This document shows, one piece after another, positions 33,873-43,013 of a DNA stretch of 64,000 nt (the stretch's first letter is position 1; each line of letters begins with the position of its first letter). This stretch comes from Halorubrum halophilum (lineage in GTDB: Archaea; Halobacteriota; Halobacteria; Halobacteriales; Haloferacaceae), in assembly GCF_000739595.1 (NCBI RefSeq), contig NZ_BBJP01000059.1, positions 22,115 through 86,114 on the forward strand. The letters run 5' to 3'. Both the position numbers and the translations under genes were made by a program. The notes beneath the pieces are model-generated. The model saw only the letters and a program-made list of their open reading frames with translations. It was not told the DNA's origin and did not search any database.

Positions 33873-34784
33873 TCACCGCGGCGGACGCGGGGGCTGCAGG
33901 TCGCGCTGGAACTCGTCGAACCGGTCGAGGTCCTCTGGTAATTCGTACTCGATCTCGCGCTCGTCCTGTCGGTCGGGGAGCCGGCCGTCCTCCAGCTCGT
34001 CGGCGGCCTCCTCCCATCCCGGCTTCACGCGAACGCTCCGCGCGGGCGAGCCGACGACGACGTGGTGATCGGGCACGTCGCCCTGCACGACCGAGCGCGC
34101 GCCGACGACGCTGTTCTCACCGATCCGGCAGCCGGCCCGGACCATGGCGTCGTAGGTGACGCGGGCGTCGTCCTCGACGATCGTGTGGAAGTTCCGGACC
34201 TCGGTCTGGTCGACGAGGTCGTGGTCGTGGCTGTAGAGGTGAACGCCGTCGGAGACCGACGCGCGGTCGCCGATCGTCAGCTTCCCGCGGTCGTCGAGGT
34301 GCACGTCGTCGTGGATCACGACGTTGTCGCCGATCTCGATGTTGTGGCCGTAGGTGACGGAGATACCCTTGAAAAAGCGGCAGCCGTCGCCGCACTCGGC
34401 GAAGAGGTGGTTCCCGAGCATCTGGCGGAACCGGAGCGCGAACTCGACGTTGTCGGCCATCGGCGTGGCGTCGAACTGGCGCCAGAGCCACTGGAGGTAC
34501 TTCGACTGTTGGAACCGGTCCTCGTCCTTCTCGGCGTAGTACTCCGACTCCAGCGTGGCGTTACAGGGGTCGTACCCCTGCAGGCGCACGCGTTCGGCTC
34601 TGGACACCGACTCGCCGTCCTGCCACGCCTCCCACCGCTCGCGGTCGCCGTGGAGATCGATGAGCGTGTCTCGGACGACCTCACAGGTGTCCTCCGCCGA
34701 GGAGAGGCGCTCGTCCACCTCGTCGATGAACCCTCGGACCCCGGCCTCCGCACCGTCGGGCAGGGAGACGTGTCGCTTTGTCAT
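33873..34784 (-). CDS. Left-handed beta-helix acyltransferase
   Basis: 303 residues. Residues ~135-235 contain hexapeptide repeats of the LbH fold (IEIGDNVVIHDDVHLDDRGKLTIGDRASVSDGVHLYSHDHDLVDQTEVRNFHTIVEDDARVTYDAMVRAGCRIGENSVVGARSVVQGDV), and VVVGSPARSVRVKPG closes the domain, as in maltose/galactoside O-acetyltransferases. Residues 1-120 form a helical domain with a YDPCNATLESEYYAEK segment. An acetyl- or acyl-CoA-dependent sugar transferase is likely; the acceptor is unknown. The ATG at 34784 was chosen because sequence upstream is not protein-like and a GGATTC... box lies near 34810. Confidence 0.88.
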   Translation of the reverse strand: MTKRHVSLPDGAEAGVRGFIDEVDERLSSAEDTCEVVRDTLIDLHGDRERWEAWQDGESVSRAERVRLQGYDPCNATLESEYYAEKDEDRFQQSKYLQWLWRQFDATPMADNVEFALRFRQMLGNHLFAECGDGCRFFKGISVTYGHNIEIGDNVVIHDDVHLDDRGKLTIGDRASVSDGVHLYSHDHDLVDQTEVRNFHTIVEDDARVTYDAMVRAGCRIGENSVVGARSVVQGDVPDHHVVVGSPARSVRVKPGWEEAADELEDGRLPDRQDEREIEYELPEDLDRFDEFQRDLQPPRPPR

Positions 34785-35082
34785 CGTCGCACCTTCGTCG
34801 CCATCACTCAAAGGGATTCGGTTGTGCGAAGGCGGTGATCCGCGATCGCGGCCGCGGGCTTCCGCCCCGCCTCTCCGCGAGTGCTCCGACGGCCGCCGGT
34901 CGCGTCGCGCGCGGCCGACGCTCGCCGCCTCCGAAAACGGTACTCGTCCAATTATTGAGGAAAATACGCGTGAGTCACGAATCGTTTGCGCGAAAGAACG
35001 GTCTGACATCCGGACTATTCAGTATTCTTATTGTTGTACCAATATTTTTGTAACTATTAGTTGTACTGACACGCGGTACCAT
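34785..35082. promoter_or_regulatory. AT-rich divergent intergenic region before fmdA-like gene
   Basis: 298 bp between the divergent acyltransferase and acetamidase genes. The half nearest the amidase is strikingly AT-rich for this genome (TATTCTTATTGTTG..., AATATTTTTGTAAC, ACTATTAG). ACTATTAG at about 35053-35060 is placed as a TATA box for ATG 35083. GTAC occurs three times between 35036 and 35077 (TTGTAC twice, GGTACC once). I see no gene or stable hairpin in it. Confidence 0.45.
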
Positions 35083-36354
35083 ATGCCAGAAGTGAAATTC
35101 GAGGTAGACGTCGACAGCCCGCCGGACGAGCAGCCGACGGCCAAACCGTTCAATCGGTGGCATCCCGACATTCCGCCCGTCGTGGAGGCGGAGCCGGGAG
35201 AGACGATCCGGCTCGAAGCGCTGGACTGGACGGGGGGACAGATCTCGGACAACGACGATCCGAACGAAGTCAGGGACGTGGACCTCACGCAGGTGCATTA
35301 CCTCGCCGGTCCGGTCCGCGTCGAGGGGGCGGAGCCCGGCGACCTGTTGAAAGTCGAGTTCCACGACATGGGGCCGCTGAACGACCGCTCCGAGTTCGGC
35401 TTCACCGGAACGTTCTCCCAGCAGAACGGCGGCGGCTTCCTCACCGACCACTTCCCGGACGCCGCGAAGTCGATCTGGGAGATCGACGGGTACACCGTCT
35501 CGTCCCGACACGTTCCGGACGTCCGGTACGAGGGGAAGATCCACCCCGGGCTCGCGGGCTGTGCGCCGAGCCAGGAGCTCTTGGAGGAGTGGAACGAGCG
35601 GGAGCAGGAGCTGATCGACAGACACGAGGCGGACCCGAGTTCGATACCGAACCACCCGACCGGGGAGGCGGAGCCGGCCGTCGCGAACCCGCCGACCACG
35701 GAAGGCGCACAGATGGGCGAGATGGATCCGGAGGAGGCGGAGGAGGCCGCCAAAGAGGCGGCGAGGACGGTTCCGCCGCGCGAACACGGCGGGAACCACG
35801 ACATCAAGGACCTCTCCATCGGCTCGACGGTGTACTTCCCCGTCTACGTCGAGGGGGCGAACTTCGCGCTCGGCGACTTCCACGCCTCGCAGGGCGACGG
35901 CGAGATCACGTTCTGCGGCGCGATCGAGATGGCGGGCTACGCGGACGTGGAGTTCGACCTGGTCAAGAACGGCATGGAGGAGCACGGCGTCGACCACCCG
36001 ATCTTCGAGCCCGGCCACCGCGGCCCCAACTTCGAGGACTACATCACGTTCTGCGGCTACTCCGTGACGGAGGACGGCGAGCAGCGCTACATCGACTCGC
36101 ACACCGCCTACCGCCGGGCGTGTCTGCAGGCGATCGACTACCTCAAGAAGTTCGGCTATACGGGCCAACAGGCGCTCCACATCCTCGGGACGGTCCCCGC
36201 CGAGGGGCGACAGAGCGGCGTCGTCGACGTCCCGAACGCGTGCTCGACGCTGGCGGTCCCGAAGGGCGTCTTCGAGTTCGATATCTCGCCCGGAAACCTG
36301 GACAACCGCGCGGATCGCGGCGACCTCGTCGTCACCGACGACCCGCTCGGGTGA
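35083..36354 (+). CDS. Acetamidase/formamidase family protein
   Basis: 423 residues. The FmdA/AmdA family signatures are seen: VRVEGAEPGDLLKVEFHDM near 85-100, IHPGLAGCAPSQELLEEWN with the active-region Cys near 165, HGGNHDIKDLSIGSTVYFPVYVEGANFALGDFHASQGDGEI (~245-285), and the C-terminal ACLQAIDYLKKFGYTGQQALHILGTVPAEGRQSGVVDVPNACSTLAVPKGVF. It hydrolyses short-chain amides (formamide, acetamide) to ammonia and the acid. An acidic insertion (about 185-235, EEAEEAAKEAARTV) is longer than in mesophilic homologues. A chaperonin paralogue follows 78 bp downstream with no obvious promoter of its own. Confidence 0.95.
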   Translation: MPEVKFEVDVDSPPDEQPTAKPFNRWHPDIPPVVEAEPGETIRLEALDWTGGQISDNDDPNEVRDVDLTQVHYLAGPVRVEGAEPGDLLKVEFHDMGPLNDRSEFGFTGTFSQQNGGGFLTDHFPDAAKSIWEIDGYTVSSRHVPDVRYEGKIHPGLAGCAPSQELLEEWNEREQELIDRHEADPSSIPNHPTGEAEPAVANPPTTEGAQMGEMDPEEAEEAAKEAARTVPPREHGGNHDIKDLSIGSTVYFPVYVEGANFALGDFHASQGDGEITFCGAIEMAGYADVEFDLVKNGMEEHGVDHPIFEPGHRGPNFEDYITFCGYSVTEDGEQRYIDSHTAYRRACLQAIDYLKKFGYTGQQALHILGTVPAEGRQSGVVDVPNACSTLAVPKGVFEFDISPGNLDNRADRGDLVVTDDPLG

Positions 36355-36432
36355 GCGGTCCGGCCGACCGGCTCTCGTCGGGACCGACTCCGAGAGGCGC
36401 GCCGCGCTGCGATCGACGCGACACGATACCAC

Positions 36433-38112
36433 ATGGCATTCACGACCGAAACGACGGGGGAATCGAGTACCGAAGAACGAGCCGATGATCCGCTCGGACC
36501 TGGGATGGCGATCGCGGCGACGCTCCGGGGGACGCTCGGCCCGAACGGGCTGGACAAGATGGTGATCGACCGGAGCGGAAGCGTCGTCGTGACGAACACC
36601 GGCGCGACCGTCCTCGACGGACTGGAGATCGACGCCCCGATCGGTCGCGTGATCCGGGACGCGATTCAGGCGCACGCGCGACACGTCGGCGACGGGACCA
36701 CCACGACTGCGCTGCTCGTCGGCGAGCTCCTCGACGCGGCCGACGAACTGGCCGAGCGGGGGCTCCACCCGACCTCGATCGTCGACGGGTACGCCCGCGC
36801 GATGTCGCACGCCCGCGACGCGCTCGACGAACTCAGCGTCCCGGTCGATCCGAACGACGAGCGGCTCCGAGAGGTCGCGTCGACGGCGGTCACCGGGCGC
36901 TGGGACGAGGCGTCGGCCCGCCGGTTCGCCGATATCACCGTCGACGCGCTCCGCGCGGTCGACTTCGACGCCCCCCGGCTCACGATTCACGCGTACCCCG
37001 GCGGCGAGCTGGCCGACTCCGAGCGGGTGAACGGGATCCTCGTCAACCTCGACGGGTCGTCGACGACGATCGACGGGTTCGGGACCGACGACCGCCGGGC
37101 GCTCGCCGATCCGACGGTCGCGCTCGTCGACGGCGAGTTGACCCCTTCTACCACCGAGGCGTCGGGGACGGTGACGGTCCGGAGCCCCGACGAACTCGCC
37201 GCCGTCAGAGAGCACGAACGGGCCGCTAGCGACGGGCTGGTCCGATCGGTCGCGGACCGCGGCGTCGACGTGCTCGCGTGTCAGAAGTCGATCGACGACG
37301 CGGTGAAGACCGAGCTCGCGCGTGCCGGTGTACTCCCGATCGAGCGGACCAGACGCGACGAGTTCGACGCGATCGCTCGGGCCACGGACGCGACCGCGGT
37401 GACCGCGGTCGACGACCTCGATCGGGAGGCACTCGGGACGGTCGAAAGGGTCCGCCGCCGGTCGGTCGGCGGCGGCGCCGTGATCGAGCTCTCGGGACTG
37501 CCGGGCGAGTCGCACGAGTCGCTGCTCCTGCGCGGCGGGACGCCGCACGTCGCCGAGGAGACGAAGCGGATCGTCGAGGACTGCCTCGCGGTCGCGCGCC
37601 ACGCCGCCAGCGGCGGCGGCGTCGTTCCGGGCGGCGGCGCCGGTATGACGGCCGTCTCTCGCGCCGTCGCCGACCGCGCGCCGGGAGTCGACGACCGGTC
37701 GGCGCTCGCCCTCGAGGCGTTCGCCGACGCGGTGACGGTGATCCCGCGAACCCTCGCGAGGAACGCCGGCGCGGACCCGATCGACGCGCTGGTCGCGCTC
37801 CGCAACCGCCACCGCGACGGGGAGACGACGGCCGGCGTCGCGCGCTCCGGCGCGGTCCGCGACATGTTCGACGCGGGCGTGGTCGAGCCGGTCGCGGTCC
37901 CCGCGCGGTGTCTCGAGGCCGCGGTCCGGACCGCGGGGCTCGTGTTGCGCGTCGACGAGACGCTGGACGCGAAGCCGATCGAAGGGACCGGGGTCGACGG
38001 CGACGGACACCGCGGCCGCGATCACGCCGCGGCAGACGGCCGACCCCGCGAGACCGAGGACGAAGGCGGGGGCGGCCACGACGGCGGCTATCCGTGGGCG
38101 CTGAGCCACTGA
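36433..38112 (+). CDS. Divergent group II chaperonin (thermosome/Cpn60-like)
   Basis: 559 residues. TCP-1/thermosome features: LRGTLGPNGLDKMVID (31-46), VGDGTTTTALLVGELL (86-100), an apical domain around 200-330, IVEDCLAVARHAASGGGVVPGGGAGM (~390) and the LARNAGADPIDALVALR block near 445. The tail is acidic/Gly-rich rather than GGM. The conserved NDGAT nucleotide-site Asp (GroEL D52 equivalent) is Thr56 here (NTGAT), while the GDGTT Asp and the EDC Asp remain, so ATP hydrolysis may be slow. The loop usually reading GMDKM is GLDKM. It is probably an accessory or specialised chaperonin rather than the main thermosome, possibly co-transcribed with the amidase gene. Confidence 0.9.
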   Translation: MAFTTETTGESSTEERADDPLGPGMAIAATLRGTLGPNGLDKMVIDRSGSVVVTNTGATVLDGLEIDAPIGRVIRDAIQAHARHVGDGTTTTALLVGELLDAADELAERGLHPTSIVDGYARAMSHARDALDELSVPVDPNDERLREVASTAVTGRWDEASARRFADITVDALRAVDFDAPRLTIHAYPGGELADSERVNGILVNLDGSSTTIDGFGTDDRRALADPTVALVDGELTPSTTEASGTVTVRSPDELAAVREHERAASDGLVRSVADRGVDVLACQKSIDDAVKTELARAGVLPIERTRRDEFDAIARATDATAVTAVDDLDREALGTVERVRRRSVGGGAVIELSGLPGESHESLLLRGGTPHVAEETKRIVEDCLAVARHAASGGGVVPGGGAGMTAVSRAVADRAPGVDDRSALALEAFADAVTVIPRTLARNAGADPIDALVALRNRHRDGETTAGVARSGAVRDMFDAGVVEPVAVPARCLEAAVRTAGLVLRVDETLDAKPIEGTGVDGDGHRGRDHAAADGRPRETEDEGGGGHDGGYPWALSH

Positions 38113-38214
38113 CCGGGTCGTTCCGCCCTCGCGGTGTGCTTATAAATCCGCTCCGCGGTCCCGCCGCGTGAGGGAGACCGCACCCGCTAAGTGTCCCGAT
38201 CCCGAAGAGCGGGT

Positions 38215-39288
38215 ATGCAGCACCGCGAACTCGGGAACTCCGGCGTCGAGGTCTCTGAGATCGGTTTCGGCGCGTGGGTCGTCGGCACCGACTGGTGGGG
38301 CGACCGCTCGGACGAACAGGCGGTCGGCATGGTCGAGGACGCGCTCGACGCGGGCGTCACCTACGTCGACACCGGCGACGTGTACGGCCACGGCGACAGC
38401 GAAGAGATCGTCGGCGAGGCGATCGCCGGCCGGCGCGACGAGGTGACGCTCGCGACGAAGATCGGCTACGACTTCTACAACAACCCGCAGGCCGGCCACG
38501 GCGAGCTCCCGAAGGAGCTCGACCGCGAGTACCTCGAGACCGCGTTCGAGCGCTCGCTCGACCGGCTCGACACCGACCACGTCGACCTGCTCCAGCTCCA
38601 CAACGCGAACGTCGACGACGTCACGCCCGAGGTCCGCGACCTCCTCGCCGAGTGGAAGGAGTCGGGGCGGGTCCGCGCGCTCGGCTGGGCGCTCGGCCCG
38701 TCGATCGGCTGGCTCGCCGAGGGCGACGCCGCGATCGAGTACGAGGAGTTCGACGCGGTCCAGACCGTCTTCAACCTGTTCGAGCAGCAGCCCGGCCGCC
38801 ACTTCGTGGACGCCATCCGCGAGAGCGACTCGGACACCTCGGTGATCGCCCGCGTGCCGCACTCCTCCGGGCTGCTCAACGAGCAGGTGACCCCCGACAC
38901 CGTCCTCGAGGACGGCGACCACCGCTCGCACCGCCCGAAGGAGTGGTACGAGACCGGCTGGGAGAAGGTGGAGGCGATCCGGTTCCTCGAAGACCCGGAC
39001 CACGCTGAGGGGACCCGCACGATGGCGCAGGCCGCGATCCGCTGGCTGCTCGCGCACGACGAGGTCGCCTCCGTGACGCCCACCTTCCGCGACGGCGACG
39101 ATATCGCCGAGTGGAGCGCGGCGAGCGACGTGCCGCCCCTCTCCGACGCCGAGTACGACCGCGTCGAAGAGCTGTACGCGCGCAACTTCGAGGTCGACCG
39201 CGACGACGGGATGGACGTTCTTCGGACTTCCGTCGACGGCGAGGACATCGAGGCCGCCGGCCTCGACAAGCGCGCCGCGTCGTACTGA
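38215..39288 (+). CDS. Aldo/keto reductase
   Basis: 357 residues. Catalytic tetrad of the AKR superfamily is intact: Asp and Tyr in VDTGDVYGHGDSE (~50-60), Lys in TLATKIGYDF (~82) and His in DLLQLHNANVDDV (~127). The C-terminal AQAAIRWLLAHDEVASVTPTFRD matches the NADP-binding segment. It reduces aldehydes or ketones with NAD(P)H; the natural substrate is unknown. ATG 38215, with a CGCTAAGTG element near 38188. An isolated CTTATAAAT at 38139-38147 resembles the repeat-family box. Confidence 0.93.
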   Translation: MQHRELGNSGVEVSEIGFGAWVVGTDWWGDRSDEQAVGMVEDALDAGVTYVDTGDVYGHGDSEEIVGEAIAGRRDEVTLATKIGYDFYNNPQAGHGELPKELDREYLETAFERSLDRLDTDHVDLLQLHNANVDDVTPEVRDLLAEWKESGRVRALGWALGPSIGWLAEGDAAIEYEEFDAVQTVFNLFEQQPGRHFVDAIRESDSDTSVIARVPHSSGLLNEQVTPDTVLEDGDHRSHRPKEWYETGWEKVEAIRFLEDPDHAEGTRTMAQAAIRWLLAHDEVASVTPTFRDGDDIAEWSAASDVPPLSDAEYDRVEELYARNFEVDRDDGMDVLRTSVDGEDIEAAGLDKRAASY

Positions 39289-39619
39289 ACTGTCGACCCG
39301 CCCGTTTCTCGTCGAGATCGCAGGACTGCGGCGGCTCGTCGAGTTTTCAGACCACTTTCACCACGACCCGTCACGCGCCACCGTCTCACGTTGCATGGTA
39401 CCGTGTCGATCGATATCGTCCGCGCCGCACGAGTCAGACCAACCGCGAACGCCGTGGCTCGCGGTCTCGAAGTGGTGGCTCGGTGGAAAACCCTCGTCAC
39501 AAGGGGCTCAGTGGGGGTAACACGTCGTCATGGCCACCGTCTGCAGCGTGGCCGTCGTCGGGTATAAACCTCCCGCGATGGACCGACCGAAGCCCCGGGA
39601 CGGCTCACGAGGTCGAGGG
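39289..39619. other. Convergent intergenic region without a recognisable gene
   Basis: 331 bp between the convergent aldo/keto reductase and LLM oxidoreductase genes. It includes a GGGTATAAACC box near 39570, but the sequence after it is the 3' end of the LLM gene on the other strand. Frames here lack halophile codon bias and acidic composition. I see no hairpin beyond short GC-rich stems that could serve in termination. Confidence 0.4.
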
Positions 39620-40561
39620 TCAAAGCGCCCCGCTCACCTCCTCCGCGAACGTCTCAATCGCCGCCTCGGGGTCGTCGCCGCGCAGGCCGACGATGACGTG
39701 GTCGACCCCGAACTCGTCGAGTCGCCGGAAGTACTCCCGGAACCACTCGGCGCCGGCGCGGTAGCCGAGGTGGAGGTGTTCGGGCTCGGCGCTTGGGTCG
39801 TCGGCGAACTCGACGCCGACCGCGATGGAAAACGGCTTCTCGCCCGCCAGCTCGCGCCACTCCGCGACGTAGCTCCGGAGCGTCTCGTCCGGGAGGTGGT
39901 AGAACAGCCAGCCGTCTCCGTGCTCCGCGATCCACTCGGTCGACTGCCGGGCGTTGCCCGTCGGCAACACCGGAATCGTCTCCGTCGTCGGCTTCGGGAG
40001 TACGTCGAGGTCACCGCCGAGTTCGCCCCACTCGCCGCCGATCTCGGGGAATTCCTCGCGCCAACACGCGCGCATCGCCGCGATCCGGTCGCGGACCATC
40101 GCTCCCCGCCGCTCGGGGTCGACGCCGAACGCCGCGTACTCGGGGTCGCGGTCGCCGGAGGCGACCCCCAACACGACCCGGCCGCCGGAGAGCCGGTCGA
40201 CCGTCGCGGCGGATTTCGCGAGGTGGATCGGGTGCCGGAGCGGGAGGACGACGCTCGACGTGCCGAGCGCGACCTCATCGGTGCGGGCGGCGACGTGCGA
40301 GAGCAGCGCCCACGGGTCGAACGCGCCGCCGGCGTCGCCGAACTTCGGCCAGTAGGTCGGCACGTCCCGCGCCCAGAGTCCGTCGAAGCCGAGGGACTCG
40401 GCGCGCTCCGCGAGCCGGACCTCCTCGTTCGGGTCCGGCGTGCCGCGCCGCTCGCCCGTCAGCGGGAACCCGAGCCCGAACGTGAGCCCGTCGCCGCCGA
40501 ACAGGTGCCGGAAGCCGGCGTTAGCGTGGTCGGAACGCTCCCGCGCGTCGTGGTCGGTCAT
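39620..40561 (-). CDS. LLM-class flavin-dependent oxidoreductase
   Basis: 313 residues. A bacterial-luciferase-like TIM barrel: FGLGFPLTG near 30, RLAERAESLGFDGLWARDVPTYWP, VALGTSSVVLPLRHPIHLAKSAATVDRLSGGRVVLGVASGDRDPEYAAFGVD (the LLM core), and FREYFRRLDEFGVDHVIVGLRGDDPEAAIETFAEEV at the end. It probably uses FMN or F420; it resembles the TIGR03571-type subgroup as I recall it. The ATG at 40561 overlaps the TGA of the upstream MFS gene (ATGA), so the two form an operon. Substrate unknown. Confidence 0.9.
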   Translation of the reverse strand: MTDHDARERSDHANAGFRHLFGGDGLTFGLGFPLTGERRGTPDPNEEVRLAERAESLGFDGLWARDVPTYWPKFGDAGGAFDPWALLSHVAARTDEVALGTSSVVLPLRHPIHLAKSAATVDRLSGGRVVLGVASGDRDPEYAAFGVDPERRGAMVRDRIAAMRACWREEFPEIGGEWGELGGDLDVLPKPTTETIPVLPTGNARQSTEWIAEHGDGWLFYHLPDETLRSYVAEWRELAGEKPFSIAVGVEFADDPSAEPEHLHLGYRAGAEWFREYFRRLDEFGVDHVIVGLRGDDPEAAIETFAEEVSGAL

Positions 40562-41880
40562 CGTCCCGTCTCCTCGCTGGCACCGTATCGCCGCTCCGAT
40601 CGCCGCTCCGACCGTCGCGCGAGCGCGGCGACGATCCCCGCCCCGACGACGACGGTCCCGCCGGCCGCGGCGAAGGTGATCGAATATCCGAACGACGCGA
40701 GCCATCCCCCGATGATCCCGCCGAGTCCGCCGCCGATCGCCACGAGGGCGCCGTACGCACCGAGCGCCTCGCCCCGTATCGCGGGCGGCGCGAGCCGGGT
40801 GACGAGCGCCGCCGCCGTCACCGCGATGGCGGCCCACGTCACCCCGATCACCGCGAACACGGCGCCGGTCGCGCCCAGCGCGAGGAGGGTCCCGCCGCCG
40901 GCGACGCCGACGACCGCGACCGTCGGCAGCGCGACACCCCGTCCGAGCAGTGCGCCGGCGTGCACCTCGTACGCGCCGTACGCCTCGGCGAGGCGACCGG
41001 CGCGACCGTAGAAGGCGGCGGCCGCGGCGTTCAGCGCGAAGTACAGCGCGAACGTCTCGCTCGACCCGAAGCCGATACCAGCGAGGTACGCGGGGAGCGG
41101 CGCGAAGAAGACGCCGAACCCGGTGAACACGACGAGCACGGCCGCGAAGTACGTCGCCAGGGTCGGCGAGAAACGGTCGATGAGCACTCGAGGATGGAGC
41201 CCCCGCGGGTCGAACCGCGCGAGGGTGAACGGGAAGGCGGCGCCCCGGACGTTGAACCGCGCCGCCTCGCGGACGCGGCGACGGAGCCGCGCGGGGCTCG
41301 GTTCCGATTCCGTCCCGGCGTCCGGCGGGAGGGCTCGCGCGGCCAGCACGAGGCCGGCGGCGGCGCTCGCGGCACACACGAACAGGAACGCGCGCTGGGC
41401 GGTGATCGCTTCGTACCGCAGCGACACGCCGGCGGTGACGACGAACCCGAGGCCGAGGCCGGCCGCCCAGCCGATCCCCTGGTACTCGTTGAGACGGGCG
41501 ATGACCGCCGTCCATCGGTCCTCGGGCTCGCCGGCGACGGCGAGCAGGGTGAGCACCGGCCCCGCGGCCGCGAACCCGAGCCACAGCGCCGCGTTGGCGA
41601 CGATGACGAGCGGCACGCTCTCGACGGTCGGGATGACGGCCGTCGTGACCGCGGCGACGACGAGCGCCCCGAGGACGAACGGCCGGCGCCTTCCGGTCTT
41701 GTCCGCCAAGCTGCCGAAGACGAGGGCGCCCGGAACGCCGACGAACGACGCCGTCGCGAAGAGCACGCCGAGGACGGCCGCGCCGCCGCCCAGTTCGACG
41801 ACGTACAGGGGAACGACGAGCGATGCGCCGCCGAACGCCACGGCCGCGAGACCCCACGCGAACAGCCAGCTTCTGCCCAT
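40558..41880 (-). CDS. Major facilitator superfamily transporter
   Basis: 440 residues with about 12 hydrophobic helices. MFS signs: PGALVFGSLADKTGRRRPFVLGALVVAAVTT (loop 2-3 motif G-x-x-x-D-x-x-G-R-R), a hydrophilic central loop at about 190-230, and IRGEALGAYGALVAIGGGLGGIIGGWLASFGYSITFAAAGG in the second half. The substrate is not evident; the family includes sugar and drug exporters. Start codon overlap (four bases) with the downstream LLM oxidoreductase suggests the permease moves the substrate or product of that enzyme. Confidence 0.93.
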   Translation of the reverse strand: MGRSWLFAWGLAAVAFGGASLVVPLYVVELGGGAAVLGVLFATASFVGVPGALVFGSLADKTGRRRPFVLGALVVAAVTTAVIPTVESVPLVIVANAALWLGFAAAGPVLTLLAVAGEPEDRWTAVIARLNEYQGIGWAAGLGLGFVVTAGVSLRYEAITAQRAFLFVCAASAAAGLVLAARALPPDAGTESEPSPARLRRRVREAARFNVRGAAFPFTLARFDPRGLHPRVLIDRFSPTLATYFAAVLVVFTGFGVFFAPLPAYLAGIGFGSSETFALYFALNAAAAAFYGRAGRLAEAYGAYEVHAGALLGRGVALPTVAVVGVAGGGTLLALGATGAVFAVIGVTWAAIAVTAAALVTRLAPPAIRGEALGAYGALVAIGGGLGGIIGGWLASFGYSITFAAAGGTVVVGAGIVAALARRSERRSERRYGASEETGR

Positions 41881-41919
41881 GGCGTGGTCACGCGGCGGGG
41901 ACGGATGAAAGCGTGGGGC

Positions 41920-42888
41920 TCACTCCTCGCCGGCGACTCGGCTCGCGACGCGGTCGCGGTCGGCCCGGATCCGCCCGGCGATCTCCGCGACCTGCGCCAG
42001 CACGGGGTAGCGGGGCCCGTCGGCCGCTCCGTACAGGTACCCGTGGAACGGACGACGATCCTCCCCGTCGCCCGGGGCCTCGACCGTCATCGGCGGATCG
42101 TCGAGCGCTCGCTGGCGCTCGCCGGCGACCTCGTCGCACTCGGACTCGAGCTCGTCGAGGCGCTGCCAGACGTCGATCGAGGCGTCCGTTCCGTCTCCCT
42201 CCACGCCGTCGAGGTGTTCGAGGAGCCGGCGGCGGCGCCGATCGACACTGGCGAGGTCGGTCTCGTACTCCGACAGCGCGTCAATCTCCGCCTCGATCGC
42301 GTCTGCCAACGACGCTCGGGCGTCGGCCGCCCGCCGACTCCGCCGCACAAGCGCCGACTGGGCCCCGGACGAGAGGGTCCCGTTGGAGGCCAGCGCGGTG
42401 GCCGTGTCGGGCCCTAGCTCGGCGGCGAGGCTCTCGGGGATCGTCTCGTCGTACTCCTGCCTGTAGTGGGGAAGCGACATCACCGTGTCTCGGTACGCCG
42501 CGAGCACGCGCCTGAGCCGAACGTCGTCGCCGGTACTACTTCTCCCGTCGACCGGCGAGACCGTGCGGACCGCGGCCGCCGGTCCGTTGAACGACGACAC
42601 GGTCGACGAGGCGGGCGCGGGGTCGAGTCCGGAGACGCGGTCCGCGAACTCCTCGAAGGCGGCGCGCTCGTCCAGAACTCGCCGCCGTTCGTCGCGGCAG
42701 TCGGCCTTGGCGTCGCGGACGTACGCCAGCGCGACGAACGCGACGACGCCCGCGATGACCAGCGCCGTGACGACGCCGGGCTCGGTCAGCACCGCGGTGA
42801 GATCACAGGAGAGGGTGGCACACTCCGCCCTCGTCGGCTCCGCGCCCTGGATCCGAAAGACACCGGCCGCCCCTTGCCTCGCGCTCAT
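41920..42888 (-). CDS. Membrane-anchored coiled-coil protein (DUF7260-like)
   Basis: 322 residues. One hydrophobic helix at about 35-58 (EPGVVTALVIAGVVAFVALAYV), followed by a charged, mostly helical cytoplasmic domain with RDAKADCRDERRRVLDERAAFEEFADRV and long coiled-coil segments (SRRAADARASLADAIEAEIDAL... LASVDRRRRRLLEHLDG). It resembles the haloarchaeal DUF7260 group as I recall it; no function is known. The start at ATG 42888 is one of two close Met codons (also 42903). The gene is transcribed toward the MFS gene but is separated from it by 39 bp. Confidence 0.7.
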   Translation of the reverse strand: MSARQGAAGVFRIQGAEPTRAECATLSCDLTAVLTEPGVVTALVIAGVVAFVALAYVRDAKADCRDERRRVLDERAAFEEFADRVSGLDPAPASSTVSSFNGPAAAVRTVSPVDGRSSTGDDVRLRRVLAAYRDTVMSLPHYRQEYDETIPESLAAELGPDTATALASNGTLSSGAQSALVRRSRRAADARASLADAIEAEIDALSEYETDLASVDRRRRRLLEHLDGVEGDGTDASIDVWQRLDELESECDEVAGERQRALDDPPMTVEAPGDGEDRRPFHGYLYGAADGPRYPVLAQVAEIAGRIRADRDRVASRVAGEE

Positions 42889-43013
42889 TGTATGCGTTAA
42901 CACGACGCACGTACAAAGTGCTTGTGGCGGGTCTCGGCACTTGATACGACGATTTTCGGATCCGAAAGGTCACCCCTGTCTCGGCGACGGCGCCGGGATC
43001 GCCGGCGCTCAGA

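Noticed and set aside
34975..38109. A 1044-residue minus-strand open frame opposite the amidase and chaperonin genes
   Set aside because: Same cause; the opposite strand carries two recognisable families with proper starts and codon bias.
39620..41857. A 745-residue minus-strand frame joining the LLM oxidoreductase to an N-terminal extension
   Set aside because: The upstream part is an Arg-rich shadow of the MFS gene; the MFS stop and LLM start overlap at 40558-40561, so these are two genes.
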